Shown here piece by piece: positions 41,861 through 50,954 of a stretch of DNA of 64,000 nt; position 1 is the stretch's first letter, and each line of letters begins with the position of its first letter. The notes under the pieces were generated by a model. That model searched no databases and was not told the DNA's origin. It saw only the letters and a program-made list of their open reading frames with translations. Source of the DNA: Planomonospora sp. ID67723 (GTDB lineage: Bacteria; Actinomycetota; Actinomycetes; Streptosporangiales; Streptosporangiaceae); NCBI RefSeq assembly GCF_015711605.1, contig NZ_JABTEZ010000002.1, positions 558,001-622,000 on the forward strand, written 5' to 3'. The position numbers and the translations under genes were made by a program.

Positions 41861-42735
41861 CGTCCCTCCTCCCTTCCGGAGACGGCCGGGGAGTCCGGAC
41901 CGGTCGCCGCGGCTCCGGCGGCCTCGGATGCGGAGGCGGGGCCCGAACGGGCCGCGGCGGGCTTCGCGACGGCCGCCTCCGGCTGGACCTCGACGAGCGT
42001 CAGGTGGGTGCCGCGCGGCGCCGCGACGACGGCGGCGATCACGGCGGCGACGTCCTCGGCCCGCAGGAAGTACGGATGGCGGGCGAGCCCCCACCGCACC
42101 CACTCCTCGAGGACCTCCCCGGTCGTCTCGGCGTCCCAGCCCATGCCCATGCCGGTCATGGTCGGGCCGGGCCGTACGACCGAGATCCGGACACCGGTGC
42201 CCTCCAGTTCCATCTGCAGGGCCCTGGCCATGCCCTCCACGCCGTTCTTGGCCGCGACGTACGCCCCCATGCGGGTGCGCGGGGCCCGTACGACGTCGGA
42301 GGAGACGAGGACGACGTCGCCCCGGCCGCGCGCGACCATGCCGGGCACGACACGGGAGACGAGGCGGTGCGCGCCCACGAGGTGGACCTGGAGCTGGGCG
42401 GCGAAGTCCTCGGAGGCCAGTTCGTGGACGCGTTCGGCGCCCAGGTCCCCGGCTCCCGACACGACGATCTCAGGCTCGCCGAGGGCGCCGGCGGCCGCCG
42501 AGACGAAGCGCTCGACCGAGCCGGAGTCGGAGACGTCCAGGGGGTGGGTGAAGACCTCGCCGCCGTCCTTGCGGATGGTTTCGGCGAGATCCTCGCACCG
42601 GTCCGTCCGGCGCGCGCCGAGGGCGACCGGATGGCCCGCGGCGGCCAGCAGGACGGCGGTCGCGGCGCCGATCCCGGAGGACGCCCCGGTGACCAGCGCG
42701 GGGCGGCGTTGCGGGTGGGGTTCGAATCGTGGCAT
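41857..42735 (-). CDS. Short-chain dehydrogenase/reductase with Ala-rich C-terminal tail
   Basis: The 292-residue protein has T-G-A-S-S-G-I-G-A-A, a V-S-G-A-G-D segment (in place of N-N-A-G), V-L-V-S-S-D catalytic Ser region and Y-V-A-A-K. A disordered A/P/G-rich tail of about 40 residues follows the fold. It probably oxidises the alcohol made by one of the flanking P450s. GGAGAG precedes ATG 42735; further upstream starts lack a site. The GTGA overlap with the CYP51-like gene couples the two. Confidence 0.88.
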
Positions 42736-42829
42736 ATACGCGCTCTCCAGACACTTGCTGCGATTCATGGCGCGGTTCGGGACGGGGCGGGTGCTCACCG
42801 CCCGCTTAGCGGACAGCGGACGGGGGCGG

Positions 42830-44035
42830 TCATGACGGCGTGCGGAGGGTGACGGAGACCGGCAGGGAGGCGAAGCCGCGGACGTTGACCGAGTGCACGC
42901 GGACGGCGCCCGCCTCGTCGACCTCGTAGGAGCGGACCCGCCGTACGAACTCGGTCAGCGCGACGCGCGCCTCCAGCCGCGCCAGGCCGGCGCCCAGGCA
43001 GAAGTGCCGCCCGCCGCCGAAGCTGACCATCGGGGAGGTGTCGCGGTCGAGGTCGTAGGCGTCCGGGTCGGGGAAGACCCGCGGATCGCGGTTGGCCGCG
43101 CCGATGAGCAGCAGCACCCGGTCTCCGGCGGGGACCGTACGGCCGTGCAGCTCGGTGTCCCGGGTGACCGTGCGGGCCAGCAGCTGGCTGGAGCCGTCGT
43201 AGCGGAGCGTCTCCTCCACCCAGTCGGCGACCCGCTCCGGGTCCTCCATGGGCTTGGCCAGCTCGGCGGGGTTGCGCCGGCCCCAGTGGAGCGCGTTGGC
43301 CAGCAGCTTGGTGGTGGTCTCGTTGCCCGCCACCACCATGAGGAACAGGAAGGCGATGACCTCCTCCTCCGCCAGCCGGTCGCCGCTTTCCTCGGCGGTC
43401 AGCAGCGCGGAGGTGAGGTCGCGGCCGGGCCTGCGGCGGCGCTCGGCGACCAGGTCCTGGTAGTAGCCGACGAGGGTGAGCGCGGCCTCCATCCCGGCGG
43501 GCGGGACGTCGTTGAGGCCCTCCTCGCGGTGGACGACCAGGTCGGCCAGCCGGCGCAGCTCGTCCCGGTCGGCCTCGGGCACGCCCATCAGCTCGGAGAC
43601 GACGTCCATCGGCAGCTTGCCCGCGACGTCGGCGACGAAGTCGAACCCGCCCTTCTCCAGGGCGGGATCGAGGTGGCGGCGGGTCAGGCGCAGGACGTCG
43701 CCCTCCAGCTCGCGGACCCGGCGGGGGGTGAAGCCCTTGGAGACCAGGGACCGCATCCGGGTGTGCGTCGGCGGGTCCATGGCCAGGAAGGACATCGTCC
43801 GGTGCGCGGCCGGTCCCCAGGCGCTGGGGTCGAGGGAGACGCCGTTGCCGTTGGAGAACCGCTCGTGGTCCCGGAACGCGCCCGCCACGTCGGCGTGGCG
43901 CGACAGGGCCCAGAAGCCGAGGGCGTCGTCGCGGTAGAGCGGGGCCTCCTCCCGCAGGCGCGCGTACGTCGGGTAGGGGTCCTCGTGGACCGCGTAGTCG
44001 TAGGGGTTGTACGTGACCTGGGGGGAGGGGTCCAC
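42830..44035 (-). CDS. Cytochrome P450 (CYP125/142/CYP105-like soluble class)
   Basis: The 401-residue P450 has I-helix V-V-A-G-N-E-T-T-T, K-helix E-T-L-R, P-x-R-like P-D-A-Y-D-L-D-R, and the haem loop F-G-G-G-R-H-F-C-L-G with axial Cys346. Length and the N-E-T-T motif fit the soluble bacterial class, and subfamily cannot be fixed by eye. It lies 5 nt after the TetR stop, so it belongs to the regulator's own transcript and would be induced with it. A 94-nt gap separates it from the SDR-P450-ferredoxin genes that follow. Confidence 0.92.
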   Translation of the reverse strand: MDPSPQVTYNPYDYAVHEDPYPTYARLREEAPLYRDDALGFWALSRHADVAGAFRDHERFSNGNGVSLDPSAWGPAAHRTMSFLAMDPPTHTRMRSLVSKGFTPRRVRELEGDVLRLTRRHLDPALEKGGFDFVADVAGKLPMDVVSELMGVPEADRDELRRLADLVVHREEGLNDVPPAGMEAALTLVGYYQDLVAERRRRPGRDLTSALLTAEESGDRLAEEEVIAFLFLMVVAGNETTTKLLANALHWGRRNPAELAKPMEDPERVADWVEETLRYDGSSQLLARTVTRDTELHGRTVPAGDRVLLLIGAANRDPRVFPDPDAYDLDRDTSPMVSFGGGRHFCLGAGLARLEARVALTEFVRRVRSYEVDEAGAVRVHSVNVRGFASLPVSVTLRTPS

Positions 44036-44040
44036 GGCGG

Positions 44041-44643
44041 TTACCTCACGATCAGCTCGGCGACGTCGGCGAGGCGGTCGGCCATCTCCCCGTAGGAGGT
44101 GTAGCCCATCCCGGCCTGGACGAGCGCGCCCGCGTAGGCCAGCTCCAGCGCGTCCAGCGTCCGGGGACCGGCGTGCGCGCCGAGCGCGGCCCGCAGGCGG
44201 CGCCGGATGGCCAGCCCGATGCGGGCGCGCAGCTCCTGGACGTCGGGGTCGTTGCCGAGCATCGCGGCCGTGCAGGCGGCGGCGAGCCGGGGCTCGTCCG
44301 AGACCAGCAGGGTGATCTCGCGGAGCACGGCGACCACGCGCTCACGTGCCCCGGCCGTCCCCTGCGGGGCGTCCGGCGGGGGTTCCACGGGGGCGGTCAC
44401 CGGGGGCAGCGCGCTCAGCCGGCGCCAGAACACCTCGGTGACGAGGTGGTTCTTGGAGGCGAAGTAGGTGTAGGCCGTGGCGGGAGCGACCCCGGCCCGG
44501 CGGGCGACGTTGCGGACGGTCAACCCGTCGAAGCCGGTCTCCCTGACCTCCTCCACGGCCGCCTCGGTCAGGCGCCGCACGGTATCCGCCTGGCGCTCGG
44601 TCAGCCGCCGGCGGGTGGGCTCTGCAACCAACTTTCCGGACAC
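44041..44643 (-). CDS. TetR-family repressor of the P450 locus, leaderless start
   Basis: The 200-residue protein has an N-terminal HTH (G-L-T-V-R-N-V-A-R-R-A-G-V then T-A-Y-T-Y-F-A-S-K-N-H-L) and a helical ligand domain ending in Y-A-G-A-L-V-Q-A-G. It heads a transcript with the P450 gene. GTG 44643 is preferred: no ribosome site is present, and TATTGT (44657-44652) lies 8 nt upstream, consistent with a leaderless mRNA; TTG 44655 is the alternative. Its start codon lies at the same position in its operator as the aldehyde dehydrogenase start does in O1, implying autoregulation and coordinated control. Confidence 0.9.
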   Translation of the reverse strand: MSGKLVAEPTRRRLTERQADTVRRLTEAAVEEVRETGFDGLTVRNVARRAGVAPATAYTYFASKNHLVTEVFWRRLSALPPVTAPVEPPPDAPQGTAGARERVVAVLREITLLVSDEPRLAAACTAAMLGNDPDVQELRARIGLAIRRRLRAALGAHAGPRTLDALELAYAGALVQAGMGYTSYGEMADRLADVAELIVR

Positions 44644-44662
44644 ATGTCCAGACAATAGTTCA
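44634..44662. promoter_or_regulatory. TetR operator O2 at the repressor's own start
   Basis: Arms TCTGGACA and TGTCCGGA on the minus strand flank TG. 26 of 29 positions match O1 at 38196-38224, including a flanking TGAACT. No other copy was seen in the locus. Confidence 0.75.
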
Positions 44663-44851
44663 GCATCTCTCCTCGCACAAGCGATTGTTCAAGTGAGAGG
44701 CGCCCGCCCGAGTCCGGATCATCGCGGCAGGCCGTCAGGGAGACGTCATGGCGGCACGCATGTCAGCGGAGGGGCCGCCGGCGCCCGCATCCGGCGGACT
44801 GCGCGGCTCCCCGGATACTGGGAGCGGATCTTCACCCCGGGAGGTGACGCG

Positions 44852-46153
44852 TTGACCGCTCTGCCGATCATGTCCGCGTGGCGGCGGGTCGCCGGGTTCC
44901 GCGGCGCTCCGTCCGTCATCGACGCCGTGACAGCCGGTGCGGTGGCCGTCGCCACCCTCTGGTCCGGGCTGAGATGGGCCGGCGGGGGACCGGGGGTCGC
45001 CGCGCTGGCGCTCGGCGCGTCGGCGCCGCTGCTGTGGCGGCGCAAGGCGCCCGTTCTCACCGCCTCCGCGGTGTGCGCCGCGACGACCGGGCTGGCGCTG
45101 CTCCAGGCGCTGCCGCCGCTGCCGTACGGCGCGCTGGTGGCGGTGTACACGGTGGCGGCGCTCAGTGCGCGGCGGGTACGCCTGCTGAGCGCGGTCGCCG
45201 GCGCGGGTCTGCTGGTCGTCTCCCTCACCGTGCCGGGCGAGTCACCGGACTCCTTCGGCTACGTCGGCATGGCGTTCGCGGCCGCCTGCGCGCTGGGGAC
45301 CGGCGCGCGGGCGCGCCGGGCGGAGATCGCCGCGCTGGGGGAACGCGCCCGCAGGCTGGAGGAGGAGCGGGCGGCGGCCGCGGCGCAGGAGCGCACCCGC
45401 ATCGCGCGCGACATGCACGACGTGCTGACGCACTCGGTCGGCATCATGGTCGTCCAGGCCGACGCGGGCTCCCTGGTGGTGCGCGCCGACCCGGACCGGG
45501 CCGAGGCCGCGTTCGAGGCGATCGCGCGGACCGGGCGGGAGGCGGTCGGCCAGCTCCGCCGCGTCCTGGGCGCGCTGCGGTCGGGGGACGGCGGCGGTGG
45601 CGAGGGTGGCGGTGGCGAGGGTGGCGGTGGCGAGGGTGGCGGTGGTGAGGGTGGTGGCGCCGGTCCCGCGGGGCTCGCGCCGCCGCCGGGGCTCGGTGCG
45701 GTGGGACGCCTGGCCGCCCAGTTCCGGGAGGCCGGGCTGGAGGTGATCGTCGAGTCCGGCGGCGAGGCGGGCCCGGTGCCCGCCGACGTCGACATGGCGG
45801 CCTACCGGCTCGTCCAGGAGTCGCTGACGAACACCCTCCGGCACGCGGGGGCGACCACCGCGTGGGTACGGCTGCGCTGGTCGCCGCAGGCCCTGCGGAT
45901 CGAGGTGACCGACGACGGCCGGGGCCCGGCCCCGGACGGGAACACGGCGGGCCACGGCCTGATCGGCATGAGGGAACGGGTCGCGGCGTGCGGCGGTACG
46001 CTGCAGGCGGGTCCCGGCCGGGACGGGGCGGCGGGCGGCGGGTTCACCGTCATCGCGACGCTGCCGATCGGGCAGGAGCGGCCCGCGGTCGTCACGATGC
46101 CGCCGATCGAACAGGAGCGGTCCGCCGATGGTGCGCGTACTCGTCGTCGATGA
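44852..46153 (+). CDS. NarL-type sensor histidine kinase
   Basis: The 433-residue kinase has about five N-terminal membrane segments (residues 20-150), a short coiled coil rich in E/R/A, the HisKA_3 phosphoacceptor H189 in R-D-M-H-D-V-L-T-H-S-V-G, and a C-terminal HATPase with N-T-L-R-H-A, D-D-G-R-G and G-L-I-G-M-R-E-R. A Gly-Glu repeat forms the linker between H-box and ATPase. TTG 44852 follows GGGAGG; the next in-frame ATG (44870) has no site. The response regulator overlaps its end by 26 nt, so they are cognate. Confidence 0.92.
   Translation: MTALPIMSAWRRVAGFRGAPSVIDAVTAGAVAVATLWSGLRWAGGGPGVAALALGASAPLLWRRKAPVLTASAVCAATTGLALLQALPPLPYGALVAVYTVAALSARRVRLLSAVAGAGLLVVSLTVPGESPDSFGYVGMAFAAACALGTGARARRAEIAALGERARRLEEERAAAAAQERTRIARDMHDVLTHSVGIMVVQADAGSLVVRADPDRAEAAFEAIARTGREAVGQLRRVLGALRSGDGGGGEGGGGEGGGGEGGGGEGGGAGPAGLAPPPGLGAVGRLAAQFREAGLEVIVESGGEAGPVPADVDMAAYRLVQESLTNTLRHAGATTAWVRLRWSPQALRIEVTDDGRGPAPDGNTAGHGLIGMRERVAACGGTLQAGPGRDGAAGGGFTVIATLPIGQERPAVVTMPPIEQERSADGARTRRR
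45593..45652 (+). repeat. 15-bp tandem repeat encoding a Gly-Glu linker in the kinase
   Basis: Four copies of GGCGGTGGCGAGGGT (last copy with one change) are in frame and encode repeats of G-G-G-E-G. The length is a multiple of three, so slippage would keep the frame. Confidence 0.92.
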
Positions 46154-46793
46154 CCAGGACCTGTTCCGCGGCGGCTTCTCCCTGATCCTGAACTCCCAGC
46201 CCGGCATCTCCGTCGTCGGTGAGGCCGCCGACGGAGCCGAGGCCGTCCGCAGGGCGGTGGACCTGCGTCCCGACGTGGTGCTGATGGACATCCGGATGCC
46301 GAACGTCGACGGGGTCGAGGCGACGGCCCGGATCTGCGAGCGCACCGAAGCCAGGGTCCTGGCGCTGACCATGTTCGACCTCGACGAGTACGTCTACGCC
46401 ATGCTCCGCGCCGGGGCCAGCGGCTTCCTGCTGAAGGACGCCCACAGGGACGAGCTGGTCGCCGCCGTCCGCGTGGTCGCCGCGGGGGAGGCCCTCCTGG
46501 CCCCGGCGGTGACGCGGCGGCTGATCGCCGACCTGGTCGGGCGGGGCGGCGCCGTACCCCGCCTGAAGGCCCGGCTCGGAGAGCTGACCGTCCGGGAGCG
46601 GGAGACGCTGGAACGGGTGGCGCGGGGGATGTCCAACGCCGAGATCGCCGCCGCGCTGTACGTGAGTGAGCACACCGTCAAGACCCACGTCAGCAACCTG
46701 CTGTCCAAGCTCGGGCTGCGCGACCGGGCGCAGGCGGTGGTCTTCGCCTACGAGTCGGGTCTCGTCGTCGCGGGGACTCACTCCCCGGGATGA
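46128..46793 (+). CDS. NarL/LuxR-family response regulator
   Basis: The 221-residue protein has a receiver domain with D8-D9, phosphoacceptor D54 in V-L-M-D-I-R-M-P, T82 in A-L-T-M-F and K104 in F-L-L-K-D-A. The C-terminal LuxR HTH has L-T-V-R-E-R-E-T-L and N-A-E-I-A-A-A-L-Y-V-S-E-H-T-V-K-T-H. It partners the upstream kinase. The N-acyltransferase-like gene 84 nt downstream is a likely target or co-transcribed gene, linking the pair to lipoprotein or envelope status. Confidence 0.95.
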   Translation: MVRVLVVDDQDLFRGGFSLILNSQPGISVVGEAADGAEAVRRAVDLRPDVVLMDIRMPNVDGVEATARICERTEARVLALTMFDLDEYVYAMLRAGASGFLLKDAHRDELVAAVRVVAAGEALLAPAVTRRLIADLVGRGGAVPRLKARLGELTVRERETLERVARGMSNAEIAAALYVSEHTVKTHVSNLLSKLGLRDRAQAVVFAYESGLVVAGTHSPG

Positions 46794-46877
46794 GGGCGGG
46801 TTCACTCTCCGCGGCGATCTCCGCGGGCACCGCAGGCGGGCAGCATCGAAGCCTGTCCCCCTGAGGAGATCATCCCG

Positions 46878-48338
46878 ATGCGATTGCTGTCCGTCCTCAC
46901 CGCCGGCGCCCTCTCCGCCGTCCTGCTGTTCTTCGGTACCGGGCTCACCCCGCTGCCCTGGCTCACCTGGCTGGCGCCCCTGCCCGTCCTGCTCCTCGCA
47001 CCCCGGGTGTCCGCGTCCGCCGCCTCCGCCGCGGCGTTCGCGGCCTGGGGCGCCGGCGGGCTGAACCTGTGGGCTCTGCAGCGGGACCGGCTGGAGACGC
47101 CGCTCCCCGTCGCGCTGCTCAGCGTGGTGCTCCCGGCCCTGCTGGCGGTCTCGGCCGTGCTGCTCTTCCGTGGCCTGCTGCGGCGGGGCCGGGTCGTGGC
47201 GGCCGTCCTGTCCGTGCCCGCGGTGTGGGTGAGCGGCGAGTACCTGATCTCGGTCCTCGGGTCGGACGGGGTGGTGTGGAGCCTGGCCTACACCCAGGCC
47301 GGTGTGCTGCCGGTGCTCCAGCTCGCCTCGCTCACCGGCGTGTGGGGCATCACGTTCGCGCTGGCCGGAGTCCCGGCGGCCGCCGCCGCGGTCCTCACGC
47401 CGGGGACGCCCGGGCGCGCCCGCCTGGTCGTGGGGCTCACGGTGCCGGCCCTGCTCGCCGCGACGGTGGCGTACGGGACCGTACGGCTCGCCGCGCCCGG
47501 CGGGCCGCACCGGAACATGGCGCTGCTGGCCGCCGGCCTGAAGGGGGACTGGGCGCCGGTGGGCACGCCCCGGGGCGCACAGAAGCTCCGGGACATGCTG
47601 GCGCACCTGCGCGCCCTGCCCCGGGGCACGGAGGTGGCCGTGCTGGCGGAGGGCGCTTTCATCGCAGCCGAGGCCGACCTCCCGCTGGTCACCGGTCCGC
47701 TGGCCGCGCTGGCCGGGGAGCGGCGGATGGACATCGTCGCCGGGGTGATCGTCACCGACGCCCGCCGCAACACGGCCATGGTCTTCCCCTCCTCCGGAGG
47801 CCCGCCGCAGGTCTACCGCAAGCGGCACATGGTGCCCGGCGTCGAGCCGTACGAGCCGGGCGAGAAGGCCCTCGTCCTCGGAGACGCGGGCGTGGCGATC
47901 TGCAAGGACCTGGACTTCCCCGGCCTGGCCCGGGAGAACCGCCGGAGCGGCGCCACGACCATGCTGGTGCCCGCCCTGGACTTCGAGCTCGACGCCTGGC
48001 AGCACTCCCGGGTCGCGGTGACGCGGGGTGTGGAGAACGGCTTCGCGGTGGTGCGCAGCGGGGCCGACGGCGCCCTGACGGTCAGCGATCCGTACGGGCG
48101 GGTGCTCGCGGAGGGAGAGACCCGGGGCCGCTCCGTCGTGACCGTCGCCGCCGCCGTCCCGGTGGGCGGGACCAGTGCCCTCTACACGAGCTGGGGCGAC
48201 TGGTTCGCCTGGGTCTGCCTGCTCCTGGCCGCGGTCCTCGCCGGGCGGGCGGCCATCGGTGAGCGCGACCGGCACGCGGGAGGCCCGGCGCCCGCCCCGC
48301 GGGCCCCTTCCCCCACGACCTCCTCCCACGGCCCGTGA
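46878..48338 (+). CDS. lnt: Apolipoprotein N-acyltransferase-like membrane nitrilase
   Basis: The 486-residue protein has six or so N-terminal membrane segments, then a nitrilase-fold domain from about residue 215 and a last TM near the C-terminus, the Lnt layout. The catalytic triad is visible: Glu in V-L-A-E-G-A-F, Lys in V-Y-R-K-R-H-M-V-P, and Cys in A-I-C-K-D-L-D-F-P. Lnt transfers a third acyl chain to the N-terminal Cys of lipoproteins. Its sequence drifts from proteobacterial Lnt, so another membrane amidase/acyltransferase role is possible. AGGAG precedes the ATG. Confidence 0.85.
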   Translation: MRLLSVLTAGALSAVLLFFGTGLTPLPWLTWLAPLPVLLLAPRVSASAASAAAFAAWGAGGLNLWALQRDRLETPLPVALLSVVLPALLAVSAVLLFRGLLRRGRVVAAVLSVPAVWVSGEYLISVLGSDGVVWSLAYTQAGVLPVLQLASLTGVWGITFALAGVPAAAAAVLTPGTPGRARLVVGLTVPALLAATVAYGTVRLAAPGGPHRNMALLAAGLKGDWAPVGTPRGAQKLRDMLAHLRALPRGTEVAVLAEGAFIAAEADLPLVTGPLAALAGERRMDIVAGVIVTDARRNTAMVFPSSGGPPQVYRKRHMVPGVEPYEPGEKALVLGDAGVAICKDLDFPGLARENRRSGATTMLVPALDFELDAWQHSRVAVTRGVENGFAVVRSGADGALTVSDPYGRVLAEGETRGRSVVTVAAAVPVGGTSALYTSWGDWFAWVCLLLAAVLAGRAAIGERDRHAGGPAPAPRAPSPTTSSHGP

Positions 48339-48515
48339 CCGCATGACGGCCGCATGACAGGGGCGGGCCCGGGTACCACGTGACCGTCGGGGGCGAGACG
48401 GGCATCGGGGCGGAGCGGGGTGTCCGCTCACCTCCGGGAGACCCGGGAGCCGGACGTGCGGCTGGAGGCGGAGATGGATGCAGGGACGGGGCCGGGCGTG
48501 CCGCAGGAGGTCCTG

Positions 48516-49136
48516 ATGAGAGCGGGGGAGGTGGAGCTCGCGGGCACACTCACCGTCCCCGACGGCGCCACCGGGATCGTCGTGTTCGTGCACGGCAGCG
48601 GCAGCAGCCGGCACAGCCCCCGCAACCGCTACGTGGCCGGGGTCCTGAACGACGCCGGGCTGGGCACGCTCCTGTTCGATCTGCTCACCCCCGCCGAGGA
48701 GGGCGACAGGGCCAACGTCTTCGACATCTCCCTGCTCGCCGAGCGGCTCAGGCGGGTCACCGGCCGGTTGCGCGAGCAGGTGCCCGGACTCCGCGTCGGC
48801 TACTTCGGGGCCAGCACCGGGGCCGCGGCGGCGCTGTGGGCCGCCGCGGGCGAAGCGGGCGGCGGCGGGATCACCGCCGTGGTGTCCCGGGGCGGGCGGC
48901 CCGACCTGGCGGGCCCGCGGCTGGCCGAGGTCTCCGCTCCCACGCTGCTCATCGTGGGCGGCCGCGACGAGCAGGTGCTCGCGATGAACGAGGAGGCCCG
49001 GGCCCGGCTCCGCTGCGAGAACCGCCTGGAGGTCGTCCCCGGCGCCACCCACCTGTTCGAGGAGCCGGGCACCCTGGAGAAGGCGGCGGCGCTGGCACGC
49101 GACTGGTTCCTCCGGCATCTGACCGGGGACGCCTGA
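48516..49136 (+). CDS. Dienelactone-hydrolase-like alpha/beta hydrolase
   Basis: The 206-residue protein has V-F-V-H-G-S-G-S-S (oxyanion loop), nucleophile in G-A-S-T-G-A-A, Asp in I-V-G-G-R-D-E-Q and His in P-G-A-T-H-L-F. This set matches small actinomycete hydrolases often fused to phosphoribosyltransferase domains, though here it is alone. ATG 48516 has AGGAGG 5 nt upstream and begins M-R-A-G-E-V-E-L-A-G-T-L, where family members start; in-frame GTG 48420 and ATG 48474 are alternatives. The substrate is unknown. Confidence 0.85.
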   Translation: MRAGEVELAGTLTVPDGATGIVVFVHGSGSSRHSPRNRYVAGVLNDAGLGTLLFDLLTPAEEGDRANVFDISLLAERLRRVTGRLREQVPGLRVGYFGASTGAAAALWAAAGEAGGGGITAVVSRGGRPDLAGPRLAEVSAPTLLIVGGRDEQVLAMNEEARARLRCENRLEVVPGATHLFEEPGTLEKAAALARDWFLRHLTGDA

Positions 49137-49180
49137 CCGGGCTCTTCCTTCTCAAGGGCGATTTTCAGGAAAGGACGACC

Positions 49181-49999
49181 ATGAGCGACGCACCGATCTC
49201 CCGCGCCGGATACGACCGGATCGCGATCGTCACCGGGGCGGACTCCGGCATCGGCAAGGCGACCGCCGTGACCCTGGCCGGGCAGGGCTTCGACGTGGGC
49301 ATCACCTACCACAGCGACAGGGAGGGCGCGGAGGAGACGGCGCGGCTGGTGCGCGGGAAGGGCCGGACGGCGGCGGTCCGCCGGCACGACCTCACCGACC
49401 CGGAGAAGGCCGCGGCGGCGGTGGACGAGCTGGCCGAGGAACTGGGCGGCGTCGGCGTCCTGGTCAACAACGCCGGGACCGGCAGCGGCACGCCGCTGCT
49501 GGAGATGGACTTCGGGCAGTGGCGGTCGGTGCTCGCGGTGGACCTGGACGGCGCGTTCACGTGCGCCCAGCGGGCGGTCCGGCGCATGATCGCCGCCGGC
49601 CGCGGCGGGCGCGTGGTCAACGTGACCAGCGTCCACGAGGAGCATCCCCGGGTCGGGGCGGGGCCGTACTGCGCGGCCAAGGGCGGGCTGCGCATGCTGA
49701 GCCGGGTGCTGGCGCTGGAGCTGGCGCCGTACGGGATCACGGTGAACACCGTCGCGCCTGGTGAGATCGCCACGCCGATGACCGGTCAGGAGGACCAGCC
49801 GCCGGAGCCCGGAAGCCGGCCCGGTTACCCGATCGACCGGCCGGGGGACGCCCGGGAGGTGGCCGCCGTCGTCGCCTTCCTCGCGAGTCCCGACTCGTCG
49901 TACGTCACGGGGGCGAGCCTGTTCGTGGACGGAGGGCTGGGGCTCATGGGCCCCCAGGCGGCGGGCGTCCTCACCTCGGGGGAGTGGCGCCGCGGATGA
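49181..49999 (+). CDS. Short-chain dehydrogenase, 3-oxoacyl-reductase-like
   Basis: The 272-residue SDR has T-G-A-D-S-G-I-G (unusual D), N-N-A-G-T-G, a catalytic Ser in N-V-T-S-V-H, and Y-C-A-A-K. It also has the C-terminal V-T-G-A-S-L-F-V-D-G-G-L-G-L. The H-E-E-H-P insert after the Ser is seen in the glucose 1-dehydrogenase/YgfF-like branch. AGGAAAGGA is a clear ribosome site before ATG 49181. It is 44 nt downstream of the hydrolase gene and its 3' end comes within 30 nt of the convergent anti-sigma gene. Confidence 0.9.
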   Translation: MSDAPISRAGYDRIAIVTGADSGIGKATAVTLAGQGFDVGITYHSDREGAEETARLVRGKGRTAAVRRHDLTDPEKAAAAVDELAEELGGVGVLVNNAGTGSGTPLLEMDFGQWRSVLAVDLDGAFTCAQRAVRRMIAAGRGGRVVNVTSVHEEHPRVGAGPYCAAKGGLRMLSRVLALELAPYGITVNTVAPGEIATPMTGQEDQPPEPGSRPGYPIDRPGDAREVAAVVAFLASPDSSYVTGASLFVDGGLGLMGPQAAGVLTSGEWRRG

Positions 50000-50026
50000 G
50001 GCCGCGAACCGGTCGCGGGCCGGAGG

Positions 50027-50251
50027 TCAGTGTGATGCGCGGTCGTCGTCGGAGCTGCCGGTGAGGGAATTGGAGCGGTCCTTCCGCACGGCGTCGAGCA
50101 GGCCGGGAACCTCGCTCAGTTCCCGGAGCTCGGCCTGGCACTCCTCGCACGACATGAGGTGGCGTTCGAACGCCTGATGATCCTCTTCGTCGAGCACGCC
50201 GAGGGCGTATGCCGCCACGTCTTCGTGCGCACCGCGCGAGGAGGGGGACAT
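50027..50251 (-). CDS. Soluble zinc-finger (ZAS) anti-sigma factor
   Basis: The 74-residue protein has H31-x3-C35-x2-C38 in R-H-L-M-S-C-E-E-C, the zinc anti-sigma motif, with an upstream His. There is no membrane segment or extracytoplasmic domain, unlike most RskA/RsiW-type factors, so it would act in the cytoplasm, perhaps sensing redox state by zinc release like RsrA. Its start overlaps the sigma stop (TGATG), giving coupled equimolar synthesis. Confidence 0.9.
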   Translation of the reverse strand: MSPSSRGAHEDVAAYALGVLDEEDHQAFERHLMSCEECQAELRELSEVPGLLDAVRKDRSNSLTGSSDDDRASH

Positions 50252-50802
50252 CAGCTCGCGACACCTCTCTCCTTCAGGATCCCGCGCAGCGCGCGGATCC
50301 CGTAGTAGAGCCGGGACTTGACCGTGCCCGGCGGGATTCCGAGAATCTCCGCCGCCTCACCAATCGTACGGTCCCGTAGGTAAGTGTGCTCGATGACTTC
50401 ACGGTGTTCTTCGGACAGATCGCGGAGAGCCTCGGCGACGATCATCGCCTCCAGCGCCCGCTCCGATCCGTCGGGAACGGAGACGGCGTCGGCGTCGGCG
50501 GGTTCGACCTCCTGCGGCCGAGCCCCCCGCCTGCGACGGCCGTCGATGACGATACGGCGGGCGACGGTGAGAAGCCAGGCCCACAGCAGGCCCGGCTCCC
50601 GGTGCAACCTCCCCGCGTTTCGCCAGGCCCGGACGATCGTCTCCTGGACGACGTCCTCGGCCCACTGCAGATCGTTGCCGGTGGCCTTACGCACATGCCG
50701 GAGCAGAGGAGCACCGAACTCCTGGTAGAGCACCTCGACCAGGACATCATCGTCGGTTTCCGCGCTCTCGAGTCGGCTGTCGAGATGACGAGGCACGGGC
50801 AC
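50251..50802 (-). CDS. ECF-family RNA polymerase sigma factor
   Basis: The 183-residue protein has region 2 (L-Y-Q-E-F-G-A-P-L-L-R-H, Q-W-A-E-D-V-V-Q-E-T-I-V-R-A-W-R-N) and region 4 (L-S-E-E-H-R-E-V-I-E, T-I-G-E-A-A-E-I-L-G-I-P-P-G-T-V-K-S-R). The length matches ECF sigmas of the RpoE/SigK type. It is divergent from a five-gene envelope operon and likely drives that operon. GTG 50802 is the start. The plus-strand sequence at about 50.87-50.90 kb contains GTGAACC, 16 nt, then CGTAC, a possible ECF promoter. Confidence 0.92.
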   Translation of the reverse strand: MPVPRHLDSRLESAETDDDVLVEVLYQEFGAPLLRHVRKATGNDLQWAEDVVQETIVRAWRNAGRLHREPGLLWAWLLTVARRIVIDGRRRRGARPQEVEPADADAVSVPDGSERALEAMIVAEALRDLSEEHREVIEHTYLRDRTIGEAAEILGIPPGTVKSRLYYGIRALRGILKERGVAS

Positions 50803-50875
50803 ATCTTTACACCATCGTTATGGCTCCGTGTGCAACTTGCGCAACTCCAGTCATTTCTAGCTATCTCCTCACTTT

Positions 50876-50905
50876 GGTGAACCGTCCCTGTAATGGTCGC
50901 GTACC
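50876..50905 (+). promoter_or_regulatory. Candidate ECF promoter for the envelope electron-transfer operon
   Basis: GTGAACC and CGTAC are separated by 16 nt, about 55 nt before ATG 50955. The -35 AAC is a common ECF feature. Judged by eye only. Confidence 0.35.
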
Positions 50906-50954
50906 TCCCACCAAGTGCGCCCGCACCGGCGGGCCTCTGGGGAAAGGAACGACC

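Noticed and set aside
42736-42829. A third TetR operator upstream of the SDR gene
   Set aside because: Only a partial half-site (TGTCTGGA) is present, with no second arm and none of the flanking bases shared by the two real copies.
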